Origin: DATNBT01 sp964579765
GTDB lineage: Bacteria; Acidobacteriota; Vicinamibacteria; Vicinamibacterales; CAVVIG01
Direction: 5' to 3'
Assembly (NCBI GenBank): GCA_964579765.1
Contig: CAZOIK010000078.1
Coordinates: 1-27,107 of the forward strand
DNA: 27,107 bases
Part shown: piece after piece, positions 14,064 to 21,232 of the stretch
How positions within the stretch are numbered: position 1 is the stretch's first letter
Layout: the number at the start of each line of letters is the position of its first letter
Notes under the pieces: model-generated
Database searches by the model: none
Told to the model about the DNA's origin: nothing
The model's input: the letters and a program-made list of their open reading frames with translations, nothing else
Made by a program: the position numbers and the translations under genes

Positions 14064-14369
14064 ATGAAGCAACTGCTTTCGGTTCTCGCGCTCGTTCTGG
14101 CCATCGGCGCCGGCAGCGCCGGTGTCTACGCCCACAACGGCAACGACCACGTCCGCGGCGTCGTCACGGCAGTGTCGGCGCAGTCGGTGACGGTCCAGCT
14201 GGCGAACAAGACGACAAAGACGCTGGCGATCAGCGACAAGACCGAGTTCGACAGCGGCGGGAAGCCGGCGCACCTGGCCGACCTCAAGGTCGGCGATCGC
14301 GTCGTCATCGACGTCCCCGAGCACGGCAGCAACGCGCTGCTCGTCAAGATCGGCGCGGCGAAGAAGTAG
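14064..14369 (+). CDS. Small periplasmic DUF5666-like protein
   Basis: 101 aa with a signal peptide (1-23, ending VYAHNG). The mature part is a single small beta-barrel-like domain: VRGVVTAVSAQSVTVQL, TKTLAISDKTEF, and a LADLKVGDRVVID turn. The pattern (G-V-V-x-x-V, then strand, then LKVGDRV) is that of DUF5666/OB-like periplasmic domains. His24, His29 and His49-region residues are few, so metal binding is not obvious. It lies 43 nt before the CusF-like gene, which has a similar fold, so the two may be co-transcribed; a seven-pair hairpin separates them. Confidence 0.8.
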   Translation: MKQLLSVLALVLAIGAGSAGVYAHNGNDHVRGVVTAVSAQSVTVQLANKTTKTLAISDKTEFDSGGKPAHLADLKVGDRVVIDVPEHGSNALLVKIGAAKK

Positions 14370-14378
14370 GTCACGCAG

Positions 14379-14399
14379 GGCGGCCCTTCCATGGCCGCC
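14379..14399. other. Intercistronic hairpin
   Basis: GGCGGCC (14379-14385) and GGCCGCC (14393-14399) form a perfect seven-pair stem with a 7-nt loop between the DUF5666-like stop and the ribosome site (AAGGAG) of the CusF-like gene. There is no T-run, so a role in mRNA stability or partial attenuation is more likely than termination. Confidence 0.4.
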
Positions 14400-14412
14400 A
14401 GAAGGAGACTCC

Positions 14413-14742
14413 ATGTTCCGTCGATTGATGGCTGCCGCGACCGCGGCGGTGTGCGCGCTGGCCCTGACTGTCGCTGTGAGCGCGCAGCAGAAGCAGCCGC
14501 CGGCCGGCAAGAAGGATCACGCGTTCAAGGGCAAGGTCGAGAAGGTCGATCCGAAGAACAAGATGGTCACCGTCAACAACGAGAACATCCCCGGCTGGAT
14601 GATGTCGATGACGATGAGCTACCACGTGGACAAGGACGCCGTGCTGAACAACCTGAAGGCCGGCGACCAGATCACGGCGACGGTCTACGACGGCGACTTC
14701 CAGACGCTCTACAACGTCAAAGTCGCGCCGCCCAAGAAGTAG
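14413..14742 (+). CDS. Periplasmic CusF-like copper-binding protein
   Basis: 109 aa, signal peptide at 1-24 (ending VSAQQ), AAGGAG just upstream of the ATG. The domain shows FKGKVEKVDPKNKMVTV, then IPGWMMSMTMSYHV with Trp62 and the Met66-x-Met68 pair, then LNNLKAGDQITATVYDG. In CusF, copper(I) is held by a His, a Trp and two Met; the Trp and MxM pair are present here, but the position where relatives have a His before IPGW is Asn (VTVNNENIPGW). Extra Met63/64 or His71 might compensate. No Cus/Cop efflux genes are adjacent. The stop TAG is part of the GTAG box of REP hairpin 3. Confidence 0.82.
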   Translation: MFRRLMAAATAAVCALALTVAVSAQQKQPPAGKKDHAFKGKVEKVDPKNKMVTVNNENIPGWMMSMTMSYHVDKDAVLNNLKAGDQITATVYDGDFQTLYNVKVAPPKK

Positions 14743-14761
14743 TGCAGGCCTTCAGGCCGGC
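14739..14761 (+). repeat. REP hairpin 3 (degenerate), overlapping a stop codon
   Basis: GTAG (14739-14742), one spacer base, then GCAGGCC-ttca-GGCCGGC (14744-14761), a seven-pair stem with one A/G mismatch. The TAG of GTAG is the stop codon of the CusF-like gene. Confidence 0.6.
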
Positions 14762-15165
14762 CCGTCGCGGTCACTGACCGGTCTCTGACCCGGCAGTGGC
14801 CGCCAGTGGATTGACGCCGCCCCGCCCTGCTTGAATAATGCGCGCGTGGTTCGCGTCGGCGATGGCGCCCGCGCACGACCCCACCCAGCGAGCACCGCAC
14901 CTGAAGTCGAGCACGACGTCGAGCACGTCGTCTGGATCGAGAGCGCGATCCTCCACACTGCGGGCTTCCGCCTGGCACGGGCGCCGCTGTGGGTGCCCGC
15001 CGACGTTCACGCGATCGCGCCGGCCCTCGTCTGGTCGGCCCTGCCGCGCAGCGCCGCCGCATCTGTGCACGGACCGCCCCGCGCGCCTCGCCGTCTTCGG
15101 GGCCCGCCGCGTCCTGTCCTGAGCTGATCTCGACGGGCCGCCGCCCGTCTGTCCACACAATCGAT
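14762..15165. other. Region without a recognisable gene
   Basis: Between REP hairpin 3 and the HupE-family gene. Short open frames exist on both strands, but none has a ribosome site, signal peptide or recognisable motif, and the translations are Arg/Ser/Ala-rich as expected from chance GC-rich frames. A short direct repeat GTCGAGCACG occurs twice near 14908-14930. It may be remains of a lost gene. Confidence 0.5.
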
Positions 15166-15189
15166 TCATCAGGTGATGGGGTGATTTGG
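15166..15189. repeat. Right arm of the distant inverted repeat
   Basis: Pairs with 14022-14045 in inverted orientation (21 of 24). It runs into the start codon of the HupE-family gene and includes the GGTGA that may serve as its ribosome site. Confidence 0.5.
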
Positions 15190-15878
15190 TGAGGTACTCG
15201 AAGTACGTTCCGCTACTCGTCGCGCTGGCGCTGCTCGTCGCCGCGCCGGCCTTCGCGCACAACGTCTCGAAACGCGACGCCGCGTTCGTCGTCGCCAACT
15301 CGGGACGCGCGGTCGCGCCGTTCCTCTATCTCGGCGCCAAGCACATGGTGACCGGCTACGACCACCTGTTGTTCCTCGTCGGCGTGATCTTCTTTCTCTA
15401 CCGGCTGAAGGACGTCCTGCTCTACGTCAGCCTCTTCACGATCGGCCACAGCACGACGCTGCTCATCGGCGTCCTCGGCGGCATCCACGCCAACTCCTAC
15501 ATCGTGGACGCGATCATCGGCTTCTCGGTCGTCTACAAAGCGTTCGACAACATGGGCGGGTTCGAGCGGCTGTTCGGAGTCCAGCCGAACACGAAGATCG
15601 CCGTGTTGATCTTCGGCCTCTTCCACGGCTTCGGCCTCGCGACGAAACTGCAGGAGCTGGCGCTGTCGCAGAACGGGCTCGTCGCCAACATCGTGAGCTT
15701 CAACGCGGGCGTCGAGATCGGCCAGTTCCTGGCGCTCTCGGCGGTGTTCATCGGCCTGAGCTACTGGCGGACGCGCGCCGGATTCCTGCAGCACGCGTTC
15801 ATGACCAACACGCTGCTCATGACGGGCGGCTTCATCCTCGTGGGCTATCAGCTCACGGGCTACACGGTGGCGCGATGA
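15189..15878 (+). CDS. HupE/UreJ-family membrane protein
   Basis: 229 aa from the GTG at 15189 (a TTG codon just before it is a less likely start). A signal peptide or first helix ends PAFAHN. Six further helices carry the family motifs: TGYDHLLFLVGVI, IGHSTTLLIGV, GLFHGFGLATKL and SFNAGVEIGQF. Conserved His in DHLL, GHS and FHGFG are probable metal ligands. HupE proteins act in nickel or cobalt uptake when next to hydrogenase genes, but this second HupE/UreJ group is widespread without hydrogenases and its metal is not established; no hydrogenase or urease gene is in the window. The stop overlaps the next start (ATGA). Confidence 0.88.
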   Translation: MRYSKYVPLLVALALLVAAPAFAHNVSKRDAAFVVANSGRAVAPFLYLGAKHMVTGYDHLLFLVGVIFFLYRLKDVLLYVSLFTIGHSTTLLIGVLGGIHANSYIVDAIIGFSVVYKAFDNMGGFERLFGVQPNTKIAVLIFGLFHGFGLATKLQELALSQNGLVANIVSFNAGVEIGQFLALSAVFIGLSYWRTRAGFLQHAFMTNTLLMTGGFILVGYQLTGYTVAR

Positions 15879-16645
15879 CGACGACGCAGACGATCCAGGT
15901 GGACGTGCCCTCGACGCGCCGGCTCGTGACGGCGACGCTCGGCGCGCTCGCCGCCGCGGCGGTGATTCTGGTCGCGTTCGTGCTGCCAGCCGAGTACGGC
16001 ATCGACCCGCTGCACACTGGACGCGCGCTCGGGCTCACCGACCTCGCGAGCGCGCCCGAGGCCGCATCGAAGCCGGCGGAGAAACCCGTCGCCGCGAGCG
16101 CAGCCGCGCCGACGCCGGCGGCCGAGCCGGCGCGTCCGTTCATCAACCCGACGCTCGTGCCCTCTCCGACCGGCGACGCGCCCACGGTCAAGGACACGTT
16201 CATCGCGCAGCCCGCGGGCTTTCACTTCGACTCGCGGGCGATCACGCTCGCGCCCGGCGAAGGCATGGAGATCAAGTACGACATGAAGACGGGCGCGGGG
16301 CTCGTCTATTCGTGGACGGCAAGCGCGACGATTCCTTACGAGTTCCACGGCGAACCCGACGTCAAGCCGGCGGGCAAAGAAGGCACGGACTATTACGAGA
16401 GCTACGAGCTCAACGACAAGCGCGGCGCGCGCGAGTCGCACGGCACGTTCGTCGCACCGACGACGGGCATCCACGGCTGGTTCTGGGAGAACACGACGGG
16501 CAGGCCCGTGACGCTGACGCTCGTCTCGTCCGGCTTCTTCGACTGGATCTCGCAGAACCGGCACGACAAGCACACGGCGCTGAAGCCGATCGACGTCGCG
16601 GCGCTGCCGAGTCACCCTGGCGTGCCCGATGAGGCATTCAAGTAG
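15875..16645 (+). CDS. Transmembrane anchor protein (HupE partner)
   Basis: 256 aa. One N-terminal helix (about residues 18-42, LVTATLGALAAAAVILVAFVLP), an Ala/Pro-rich spacer (60-90), then a soluble beta-rich domain: ITLAPGEGMEIKYDMKTGAGLVYSWTA, YEFHGEPD, GTFVAPTTGIHGWFWEN and a C-terminal SSGFFDWI. This matches proteins usually named transmembrane anchor protein that sit beside HupE/UreJ genes. The ATGA overlap with the HupE-family gene makes co-translation near certain, so the pair is probably one complex: channel plus periplasmic domain. The function is unproven. Its TAG stop is formed by the GTAG box of the REP pair that follows. Confidence 0.85.
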   Translation: MTTTQTIQVDVPSTRRLVTATLGALAAAAVILVAFVLPAEYGIDPLHTGRALGLTDLASAPEAASKPAEKPVAASAAAPTPAAEPARPFINPTLVPSPTGDAPTVKDTFIAQPAGFHFDSRAITLAPGEGMEIKYDMKTGAGLVYSWTASATIPYEFHGEPDVKPAGKEGTDYYESYELNDKRGARESHGTFVAPTTGIHGWFWENTTGRPVTLTLVSSGFFDWISQNRHDKHTALKPIDVAALPSHPGVPDEAFK

Positions 16646-16688
16646 CGTCCGCCCTTCAGGCGGACGTCCGGCTGAAGCCGGACGCTAC
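16642..16688. repeat. Inverted REP pair (BIME-like) between convergent genes
   Basis: Left REP: GTAG (16642-16645), spacer C, stem GTCCGCC with GGCGGAC (16647-16665). Right REP on the other strand: GTAG (16688-16685), spacer C, stem GTCCGGC with GCCGGAC (16683-16666). Both stems have seven pairs; they abut without a gap. The TAG of the left box ends the anchor gene and the TAG of the right box ends the DUF6152 gene. The pair may serve as a bidirectional terminator or mRNA-end protector. Confidence 0.8.
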
Positions 16689-17086
16689 GATGAGTTGCCC
16701 CCGCTCGACGCCGCCAGCATGCGCCGCCCGTTCGCGAGGACGATGACGCGTGCGTTTGCGGCGTCCGAGCCGTCCTTGGCGCGACTGCCCTCGACGGTGA
16801 CGCGGTCGCCGATCGCGAGCGTCTTCCGCGTCCAGCCCTTGCCGGCGAGGCCGTTAGGGCTGCCCATCTCGACGTTCCAGTGCGTCGTGCGGCCGTGCGC
16901 GCCGGCGACGTCGAGGTAGATGTGGACGTGCGGGTTCGTCCACTCGATGCGCGTGACGCGCCCCGCCAGCATGACGGGCGCGTTGACGTCGTACTCGGCC
17001 GTGAAGGAGTGATGCGCACCGGCCGGCACGGCGAGCAGCAGCGCGGACACCACCCACACGACAGTTCCCCGCGCGTTGGACCTCAC
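16685..17086 (-). CDS. DUF6152 family periplasmic protein
   Basis: 133 aa from a GTG at 17086-17084, chosen because it gives a compact signal peptide ending VPAGA before HHSFTAEYD. GTGs at 17092 and 17104 are also possible and none has a ribosome site. The mature protein has the DUF6152 hallmarks: HHSF at the N-terminus, VMLAGRVTRIEWTNPHVHIYLDV, a short insert with THWNVEMGSP, and an LAIGDRVTVEG turn near a C-terminal strand. These are small beta-barrel-like secreted proteins of unknown role, common in Acidobacteria and Sphingomonads. The gene runs convergently to the HupE-anchor pair and ends inside the REP pair. Confidence 0.87.
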   Translation of the reverse strand: MRSNARGTVVWVVSALLLAVPAGAHHSFTAEYDVNAPVMLAGRVTRIEWTNPHVHIYLDVAGAHGRTTHWNVEMGSPNGLAGKGWTRKTLAIGDRVTVEGSRAKDGSDAANARVIVLANGRRMLAASSGGNSS

Positions 17087-17415
17087 CGACACAGTATGAG
17101 ACACCGCGGCACACGCCCTGGCGCGGCGATCATTTTCCCCGGCGACGGCGTTACTTGGTCGGGCGGGACGAGCAGATGGCCGGTACGGCATGTCCAGGCG
17201 ACTTGCGCGTCCAACACTTTGGATTGCGAGACGATCAGATGACTTGCGCGGCCGTGCAGACGGCCGGGGAGCACTGCGCGGACGCCCGGGCGGGCTGCCA
17301 AGTTGAATTGCGACGCCAACACTCCCGCGTGCGGAGCCGAACAGACGGCGCGCGCACGGTGAAGACGGTCGCGCGGCGAAGACATCTCGAATCGCTTAGA
17401 ATCAACGGAGCGCAC
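17087..17415. other. Intergenic region without a recognisable gene
   Basis: Lies between the divergent DUF6152 and haem-lipoprotein genes. A plus-strand frame stays open across it into the lipoprotein, but its translation has no motif and the lipoprotein start is well fixed. It contains a TAGAAT (17397-17402) that could be a -10 box for the lipoprotein, without a clear -35, and GACTTGCGCG twice (near 17200 and 17241). Confidence 0.5.
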
Positions 17416-18138
17416 ATGTCATCGATTCGCTCGAGGACGTCTCACCTTTCGGCTGTCGGCGTCTGCATCGCCGCTGCGGCGGCGCTCCTGCCGGCGTGCT
17501 CCTCCTCGAAAGCCGGGCCGACGCCGTCCACCGCGAACGCAGCCGTGAACGCGTCCGTCACAGCGAACAAGACGCCGCTCTGGGGTGACATGAAGCCCGT
17601 CGTCTCCGTCAAGGAGTTGATGGAATACATGATCGACCCGGCCGGCGACTACATCTTCGATTCGGTCAAGACGATCGTGCAGCCCGACGGCAAGGTCGTC
17701 GAGATCGCGCCGAAGACGGATGAGGACTGGGAGAAGCTGCGCATCGGCGCCGTGACGCTCGCGGAAGGTGTCTACCTCCTGAAAGTGCAGCGCCCGTTCG
17801 CGCCGGCGGGCGACGAGAACAACAGCGTCGGCCCCGACGCGACCGAGCTGTCGCCCGCGCAGATTCTGGCGAAGGTGACGAAGGATCCGGTCGAGTGGAA
17901 CGCCCGCATCGAGGCGCTGCGCAACGTCGGCCTCGAGGTCCTCGACATCGTGAAGAAGAAAGACGTCCCGCAGCTCTGGGACGCGAGCGAGAACCTCGAC
18001 GAAGCCTGCGAAGCCTGCCATCGCAGCTACTGGTACCCCAAGGAAGACGACGCGTTCTACCGCGATCTCGACAAGCGGATGCACGACTACCAGACGATCA
18101 AGGGCCAGGCGCCGAAATCACCGCGCAAGCCCGGTTAG
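17416..18138 (+). CDS. Single-haem c-type lipoprotein (paralog 1)
   Basis: 240 aa from the ATG at 17416 with GGAG five bases upstream. A lipobox LLPAC puts the lipid anchor on Cys28. After a short Ala/Thr spacer come the family landmarks: PLWGDMKPVVSVKELMEYMIDPA, APKTDEDWEKLRIGA, EGVYLLKVQRPFAPAG, ELSPAQI, EALRNVGLEVLDIVKKKD and a C-terminal haem site CEACH (198-202) followed by RSYWYP. Mostly helical with the haem site near the end, a build like the cytochrome c' class. It is presumably a periplasm-facing electron carrier or ligand sensor. Two paralogs lie at 21500 and 22252. It is monocistronic and faces the DHOD-like gene. Confidence 0.88.
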   Translation: MSSIRSRTSHLSAVGVCIAAAAALLPACSSSKAGPTPSTANAAVNASVTANKTPLWGDMKPVVSVKELMEYMIDPAGDYIFDSVKTIVQPDGKVVEIAPKTDEDWEKLRIGAVTLAEGVYLLKVQRPFAPAGDENNSVGPDATELSPAQILAKVTKDPVEWNARIEALRNVGLEVLDIVKKKDVPQLWDASENLDEACEACHRSYWYPKEDDAFYRDLDKRMHDYQTIKGQAPKSPRKPG

Positions 18139-18257
18139 CCACCCGCATTCAGGGCACGACTCGAATCACGCTCACGGGGTGGATCTCCATCCATCCGTGG
18201 TTCGTGTCGAGCACGTAGCTCTACTGGTGGTGCAGGCGCTGGGCCGCAGCGCGCCCA

Positions 18258-19262
18258 CTACGACGCGGGTTTCCAACTATGGAGTGTCCGCAGATAGTGC
18301 GCGCGCTCGAAACTCGAGGGATCGGCGACATCGCGCAGGCTCAGCCGTCCGCGGATCTCGCTCAACGTAGTGAAGCCGTGGCGTTGCATCCACGCGTCGA
18401 GGCCGTCGCGCAGCGTGGCGATGTAGCGCGGCCCGTGTCGGAGCACCGCCGACGCCACCTGCACGGCATCCGCGCCCGCCAGCGTGGCCTTCACGACGTC
18501 GTCGGCCACTGCGACGCCTCCGGAGGCAACGAGCGACAGCTTCACGCGCCCATACAAGATCTCGAGCCAGTGCAGGCGTAGCAGCAGTTCGTCGCTCGTC
18601 GAGAGTCGCGCGTCGATCACGCGCTCCAGCGTGTCGGTGTCGATGTCCGGCTGATAGAACCGGTTGAAGATGACGACGGCCGCGGCGCCGGCCTGTTCGA
18701 GCCGGTGAACGAGATTGCCAACCGAGCGGAAGAACGGCGACAGCTTGATCGCGATCGGAATCCGCAGGAACTGCTTCAGCTCGGCCGCGAGCTGTACGAT
18801 CTCGTGTTCGATGACGGCGCCCGTCATCTTCTGGTCCGCCACCACTTCGTACAGGTTGAGCTCGAGCGCCTGCGCGCCGGCCTCTTGAATCAGCCGCGAG
18901 TACCTCACCCACGACTCAGAGTTCGTTCCGTTGAGCGAGCCGATCACCGGCACGGCGACCGCGCGGCGGACACGCGCGACGTGTTCTGCATACTCGTCGG
19001 GCGTGAACGCATACTCCGCGCTGCCCGGAAACGCGTTCAGTGTCGCGACCGACCGCGGATCGAGCGGATCTCTATGCCGGATGCGCCCCTCGGTGGCGAA
19101 CGTCACCTGTTCCTCGAACATCGACGGCAGGACGATGGCGGCGGCCCCGCCGTCCTCGAGCTGCTTGACGCTGTCGAGTTGTCGTCCAAGCGGCGAGGCG
19201 CCCGCGATGATCGGATGCGCGAGCGCCAATCCCATGATTGATGTCGTCAAATTCGTCGGCAC
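18258..19262 (-). CDS. Dihydroorotate dehydrogenase-like flavoprotein
   Basis: 334 aa from the GTG at 19262-19260; the open frame continues to 19391, but the added residues are basic and non-conserved, while the chosen start gives the usual LTTSIMGLALAHPIIAGASPL opening. TIM-barrel, FMN-binding: PVIGSLNG, LELNLYEV, PIAIKLSPFF, VVIFNRFYQPDID, SLVASGGVAVADD and GADAVQVASAVL. True class 1 enzymes have a catalytic loop Cys or Ser within NxSCPN; here the matching strand reads LELNLYEV and lacks it, as in the so-called DHOD-like group whose substrate is not pyrimidine-specific. No pyr genes are nearby. It was often seen beside pyruvate:ferredoxin oxidoreductase genes elsewhere, but not here. No ribosome site is visible. 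Confidence 0.9.
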   Translation of the reverse strand: MPTNLTTSIMGLALAHPIIAGASPLGRQLDSVKQLEDGGAAAIVLPSMFEEQVTFATEGRIRHRDPLDPRSVATLNAFPGSAEYAFTPDEYAEHVARVRRAVAVPVIGSLNGTNSESWVRYSRLIQEAGAQALELNLYEVVADQKMTGAVIEHEIVQLAAELKQFLRIPIAIKLSPFFRSVGNLVHRLEQAGAAAVVIFNRFYQPDIDTDTLERVIDARLSTSDELLLRLHWLEILYGRVKLSLVASGGVAVADDVVKATLAGADAVQVASAVLRHGPRYIATLRDGLDAWMQRHGFTTLSEIRGRLSLRDVADPSSFERAHYLRTLHSWKPAS

Positions 19263-19490
19263 ATCGAGCGACGACGCATATGCCGTGCCGCGCCGGCGGC
19301 GCCGGATACCGGCGACAATCCGACACTTGCCTTCAGTTCGCGTTCCCGACCGGCGAAATGCCGCGGACCGCTGCGTGAAATCCCACAACAACTTCGAGGG
19401 ACTTTCACAGTTGCCCGCATCCCCGCCGATTCCAGCGGCACGAGATCTGCTCTATCGGACGCCTGCATCGCTGACGACTGTGCGACCGTA

Positions 19491-19496
19491 TACAAT
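19491..19496 (+). promoter_or_regulatory. Possible -10 box for a leaderless transcript
   Basis: TACAAT within TATACAAT, six bases before the GTG at 19503 and with no Shine-Dalgarno between. No good -35 is visible at 16-18 nt. Confidence 0.4.
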
Positions 19497-19502
19497 GAGC
19501 CC

Positions 19503-19889
19503 GTGTTCAGGACGCTGAGAATCTGGGTCGCCGCGATCGTGACGGCGACCGTGGCCGGCGCGCCGGTTGTCCTGAACCAGTGCGCGCTGTCGTGCGAGGC
19601 TCATCGTCAGGCTGCCGCCAGCACGCCCGCCTGTCATCGTCACGACGCCGCCTCGCCGACGGGACCCCACCTGCGGGACATGCCTCCCGCGTGCGGTCAC
19701 GATCACCACGGGACGGTCGCCACGACGGATGTGAGTTCTGACAGAGCGACGCACGTCGTCAGCGTCGCTCTCATCGCCGCACCAGCAGCCGTTTCAGCCG
19801 TGGGCGTGCGCGCGCGGGCGCTCGAGACGCACGGACCACCAGGAATACGACCGCCGCTCGCCCCGCGTCTCTCAGCCCTCCGCATTTAG
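19503..19889 (+). CDS. Small secreted Cys/His-rich protein, possible metal binder
   Basis: 128 aa from a GTG. The signal peptide covers about residues 1-20 (VAAIVTATVAGAP). The mature N-terminal half carries a row of potential ligands: C27-x3-C31-x2-H34, then C44-H45-x-H47, H56, C64-x-H66-x-H68-H69. The second half is Ala/Val-rich with a weak hydrophobic stretch (VVSVALIAAPAAV) and a basic tail. I recall similar VLNQCALSCE proteins near heavy-metal genes, but I have no firm family name. The gene stands 68 nt before an outer-membrane-like protein with a His/Met-rich N-terminus. Metal binding is inference from residue pattern. Confidence 0.7.
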   Translation: MFRTLRIWVAAIVTATVAGAPVVLNQCALSCEAHRQAAASTPACHRHDAASPTGPHLRDMPPACGHDHHGTVATTDVSSDRATHVVSVALIAAPAAVSAVGVRARALETHGPPGIRPPLAPRLSALRI

Positions 19890-19957
19890 CCGTCCCTCGT
19901 CGATTCCGTGCTCGCGCGCGAGGCGCGCAGGCAGTACGTGTGTCATCGAGGAGGCGC

Positions 19958-21211
19958 ATGCCGTCGGTCCGTCGTTTCACGTCGCTCATCTGTGTCTTCG
20001 TGGTTTCGCTCTCGCTGGTCGCACGCGCCCGCGCGCAGGCGCAGCCCGTCGACCACACCCACATGAACATGGGCGGCGACGGCTGGCTATTGATGCAGGA
20101 CGGCGCCGTCTTCGGCGTGTTCGATCGTCAGGGCAGCACGCGCGGCGGCGACGAGTTCATCGCGCCGAACTGGTGGATGGGCATGGCGTCGCGCAAGGTC
20201 GGCGCCTCGCGGCTCACGTTCAACGCGATGTTCAGCCTCGACCCGGCGACGGTCGGCACCGACGGCTACGGCGAGCTGTTCCAGGTCGGCGAATCGCTGA
20301 ACGGCCGGCCCTTGATCGACCGCCAGCATCCGCACGATCTGTTCATGCAGCTCGCCGCGGTCTGGCGCGTGCCGCTGACCTCGTCCACCGGGTTGACGCT
20401 CGCCGGCGGCCCAGCGGGCGAGCCGGCGCTGGGGCCGGTGGCGTTCATGCATCGCGCCTCCATCGCCGAGTACCCGTTCGCCCCGCTGTCCCATCACACG
20501 TTCGACTCGACGCACATTACGTACGGCGTCGTCACGGCCGCGGTGGATCATGGCCCGTTCGTCGCCGAAGGATCGGTCTTCAACGGCCGCGAGCCCGATC
20601 AGCATCGATGGGATTTCGACTTCGGCCGACTTGATTCGGTGTCAGGCCGTTTCTGGTACCGGCCGGACGATCGATGGGAGTTTCAGGTCTCCACGGGACA
20701 CCTGACGCATCCCGAAGCGCTCGAGCCGGGCAACGTCGAGCGGACGACGACGTCGGCGTCGTGGATGGTGCGGAACGGCACGGACTTCACCGCGGCGACG
20801 GTCGGCTGGGGCGTCAACGCGACGGACGACGCGACGCGTCAGGCGGCGTTCGGCGAGTTCACGCGCCACGTCGGCGACAACTCGATCTTCGCGCGCATCG
20901 AGGTGCTGCAACTCGAGACGAATCTTTTGCTGACAGACATGGTTCCGCCGACCGTCGCGGCGGCCGCGCGCAAAGATCCGCTCGCGGCGTTCACGTTCGG
21001 CGGCGTTCACGACATCGCCGACCGGGGCGGGTTCGAAACCGGGCTCGGCGCGGCCGTCACGTTCTACGCCGTGCCCGACGCGTTGACGCCGGCGTACGGC
21101 AGCCATCCGGTGTCGTTTCAGATTTATTTCCGTATTCGGCCGCCGGCCGGCACGATGGGCCGCATGTGGAACATGCGGATGTCGCAGCCGATGGCTGGGC
21201 ATGGCATGTAG
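19958..21211 (+). CDS. Predicted outer-membrane beta-barrel protein with His/Met-rich N-terminus
   Basis: 417 aa from the ATG at 19958, preceded closely by GAGGAGG. A GTG at 19940 is in frame but lengthens the signal peptide. The signal peptide is 1-27 (ARARAQA), then DHTHMNMGGDGW. The rest is rich in alternating hydrophobic/polar strands with aromatic girdle residues: GWLLMQDGAVFGVF, LIDRQHPHDLFMQL, GRFWYRPDDRWEFQVSTGHL, HPVSFQIYFRIRP. DRQHPHDLFMEL-type segments recur in this family, which I know only as a hypothetical found in metal-rich gene neighbourhoods. The C-terminus is unusual for a barrel: it ends in a Met-rich tail (MGRMWNMRMSQPMAGHGM), again suited to soft-metal binding. The function is unproven. 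Confidence 0.78.
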   Translation: MPSVRRFTSLICVFVVSLSLVARARAQAQPVDHTHMNMGGDGWLLMQDGAVFGVFDRQGSTRGGDEFIAPNWWMGMASRKVGASRLTFNAMFSLDPATVGTDGYGELFQVGESLNGRPLIDRQHPHDLFMQLAAVWRVPLTSSTGLTLAGGPAGEPALGPVAFMHRASIAEYPFAPLSHHTFDSTHITYGVVTAAVDHGPFVAEGSVFNGREPDQHRWDFDFGRLDSVSGRFWYRPDDRWEFQVSTGHLTHPEALEPGNVERTTTSASWMVRNGTDFTAATVGWGVNATDDATRQAAFGEFTRHVGDNSIFARIEVLQLETNLLLTDMVPPTVAAAARKDPLAAFTFGGVHDIADRGGFETGLGAAVTFYAVPDALTPAYGSHPVSFQIYFRIRPPAGTMGRMWNMRMSQPMAGHGM

Positions 21212-21217
21212 CCAGAC

Positions 21218-21223
21218 AAGGAG
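21218..21223 (+). promoter_or_regulatory. Ribosome binding site fixing the small MCG-H protein start
   Basis: AAGGAG, nine bases before the ATG at 21233. It favours this ATG over the GTG at 21227, which would be only three bases away. Confidence 0.6.
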
Positions 21224-21232
21224 CCAGTGACA

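Noticed and set aside
14831..15127. Open frame of 98 codons in the gene-free stretch
   Set aside because: No ribosome site, no signal or domain, and an equally long frame on the next register has a similar random Ser/Arg composition.
15189..15878. HupE-family gene as evidence of a hydrogenase or urease locus
   Set aside because: No hydrogenase, urease or nickel-protein maturation gene is present; this HupE/UreJ subgroup occurs widely without them.
17155..17415. In-frame extension upstream of haem lipoprotein paralog 1
   Set aside because: It would bury the lipobox signal peptide. The ATG at 17416 has a ribosome site and matches the paralog starts.
18139..18257. Possible terminator or short gene between convergent genes
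   Set aside because: Only weak GC-rich pairings without a T-run, and a short frame with no ribosome site; nothing could be supported.
18931..19518. Plus-strand frame opposite the DHOD-like gene start
   Set aside because: Antisense to a clear TIM-barrel gene; Ser/Arg-rich and lacking motifs.
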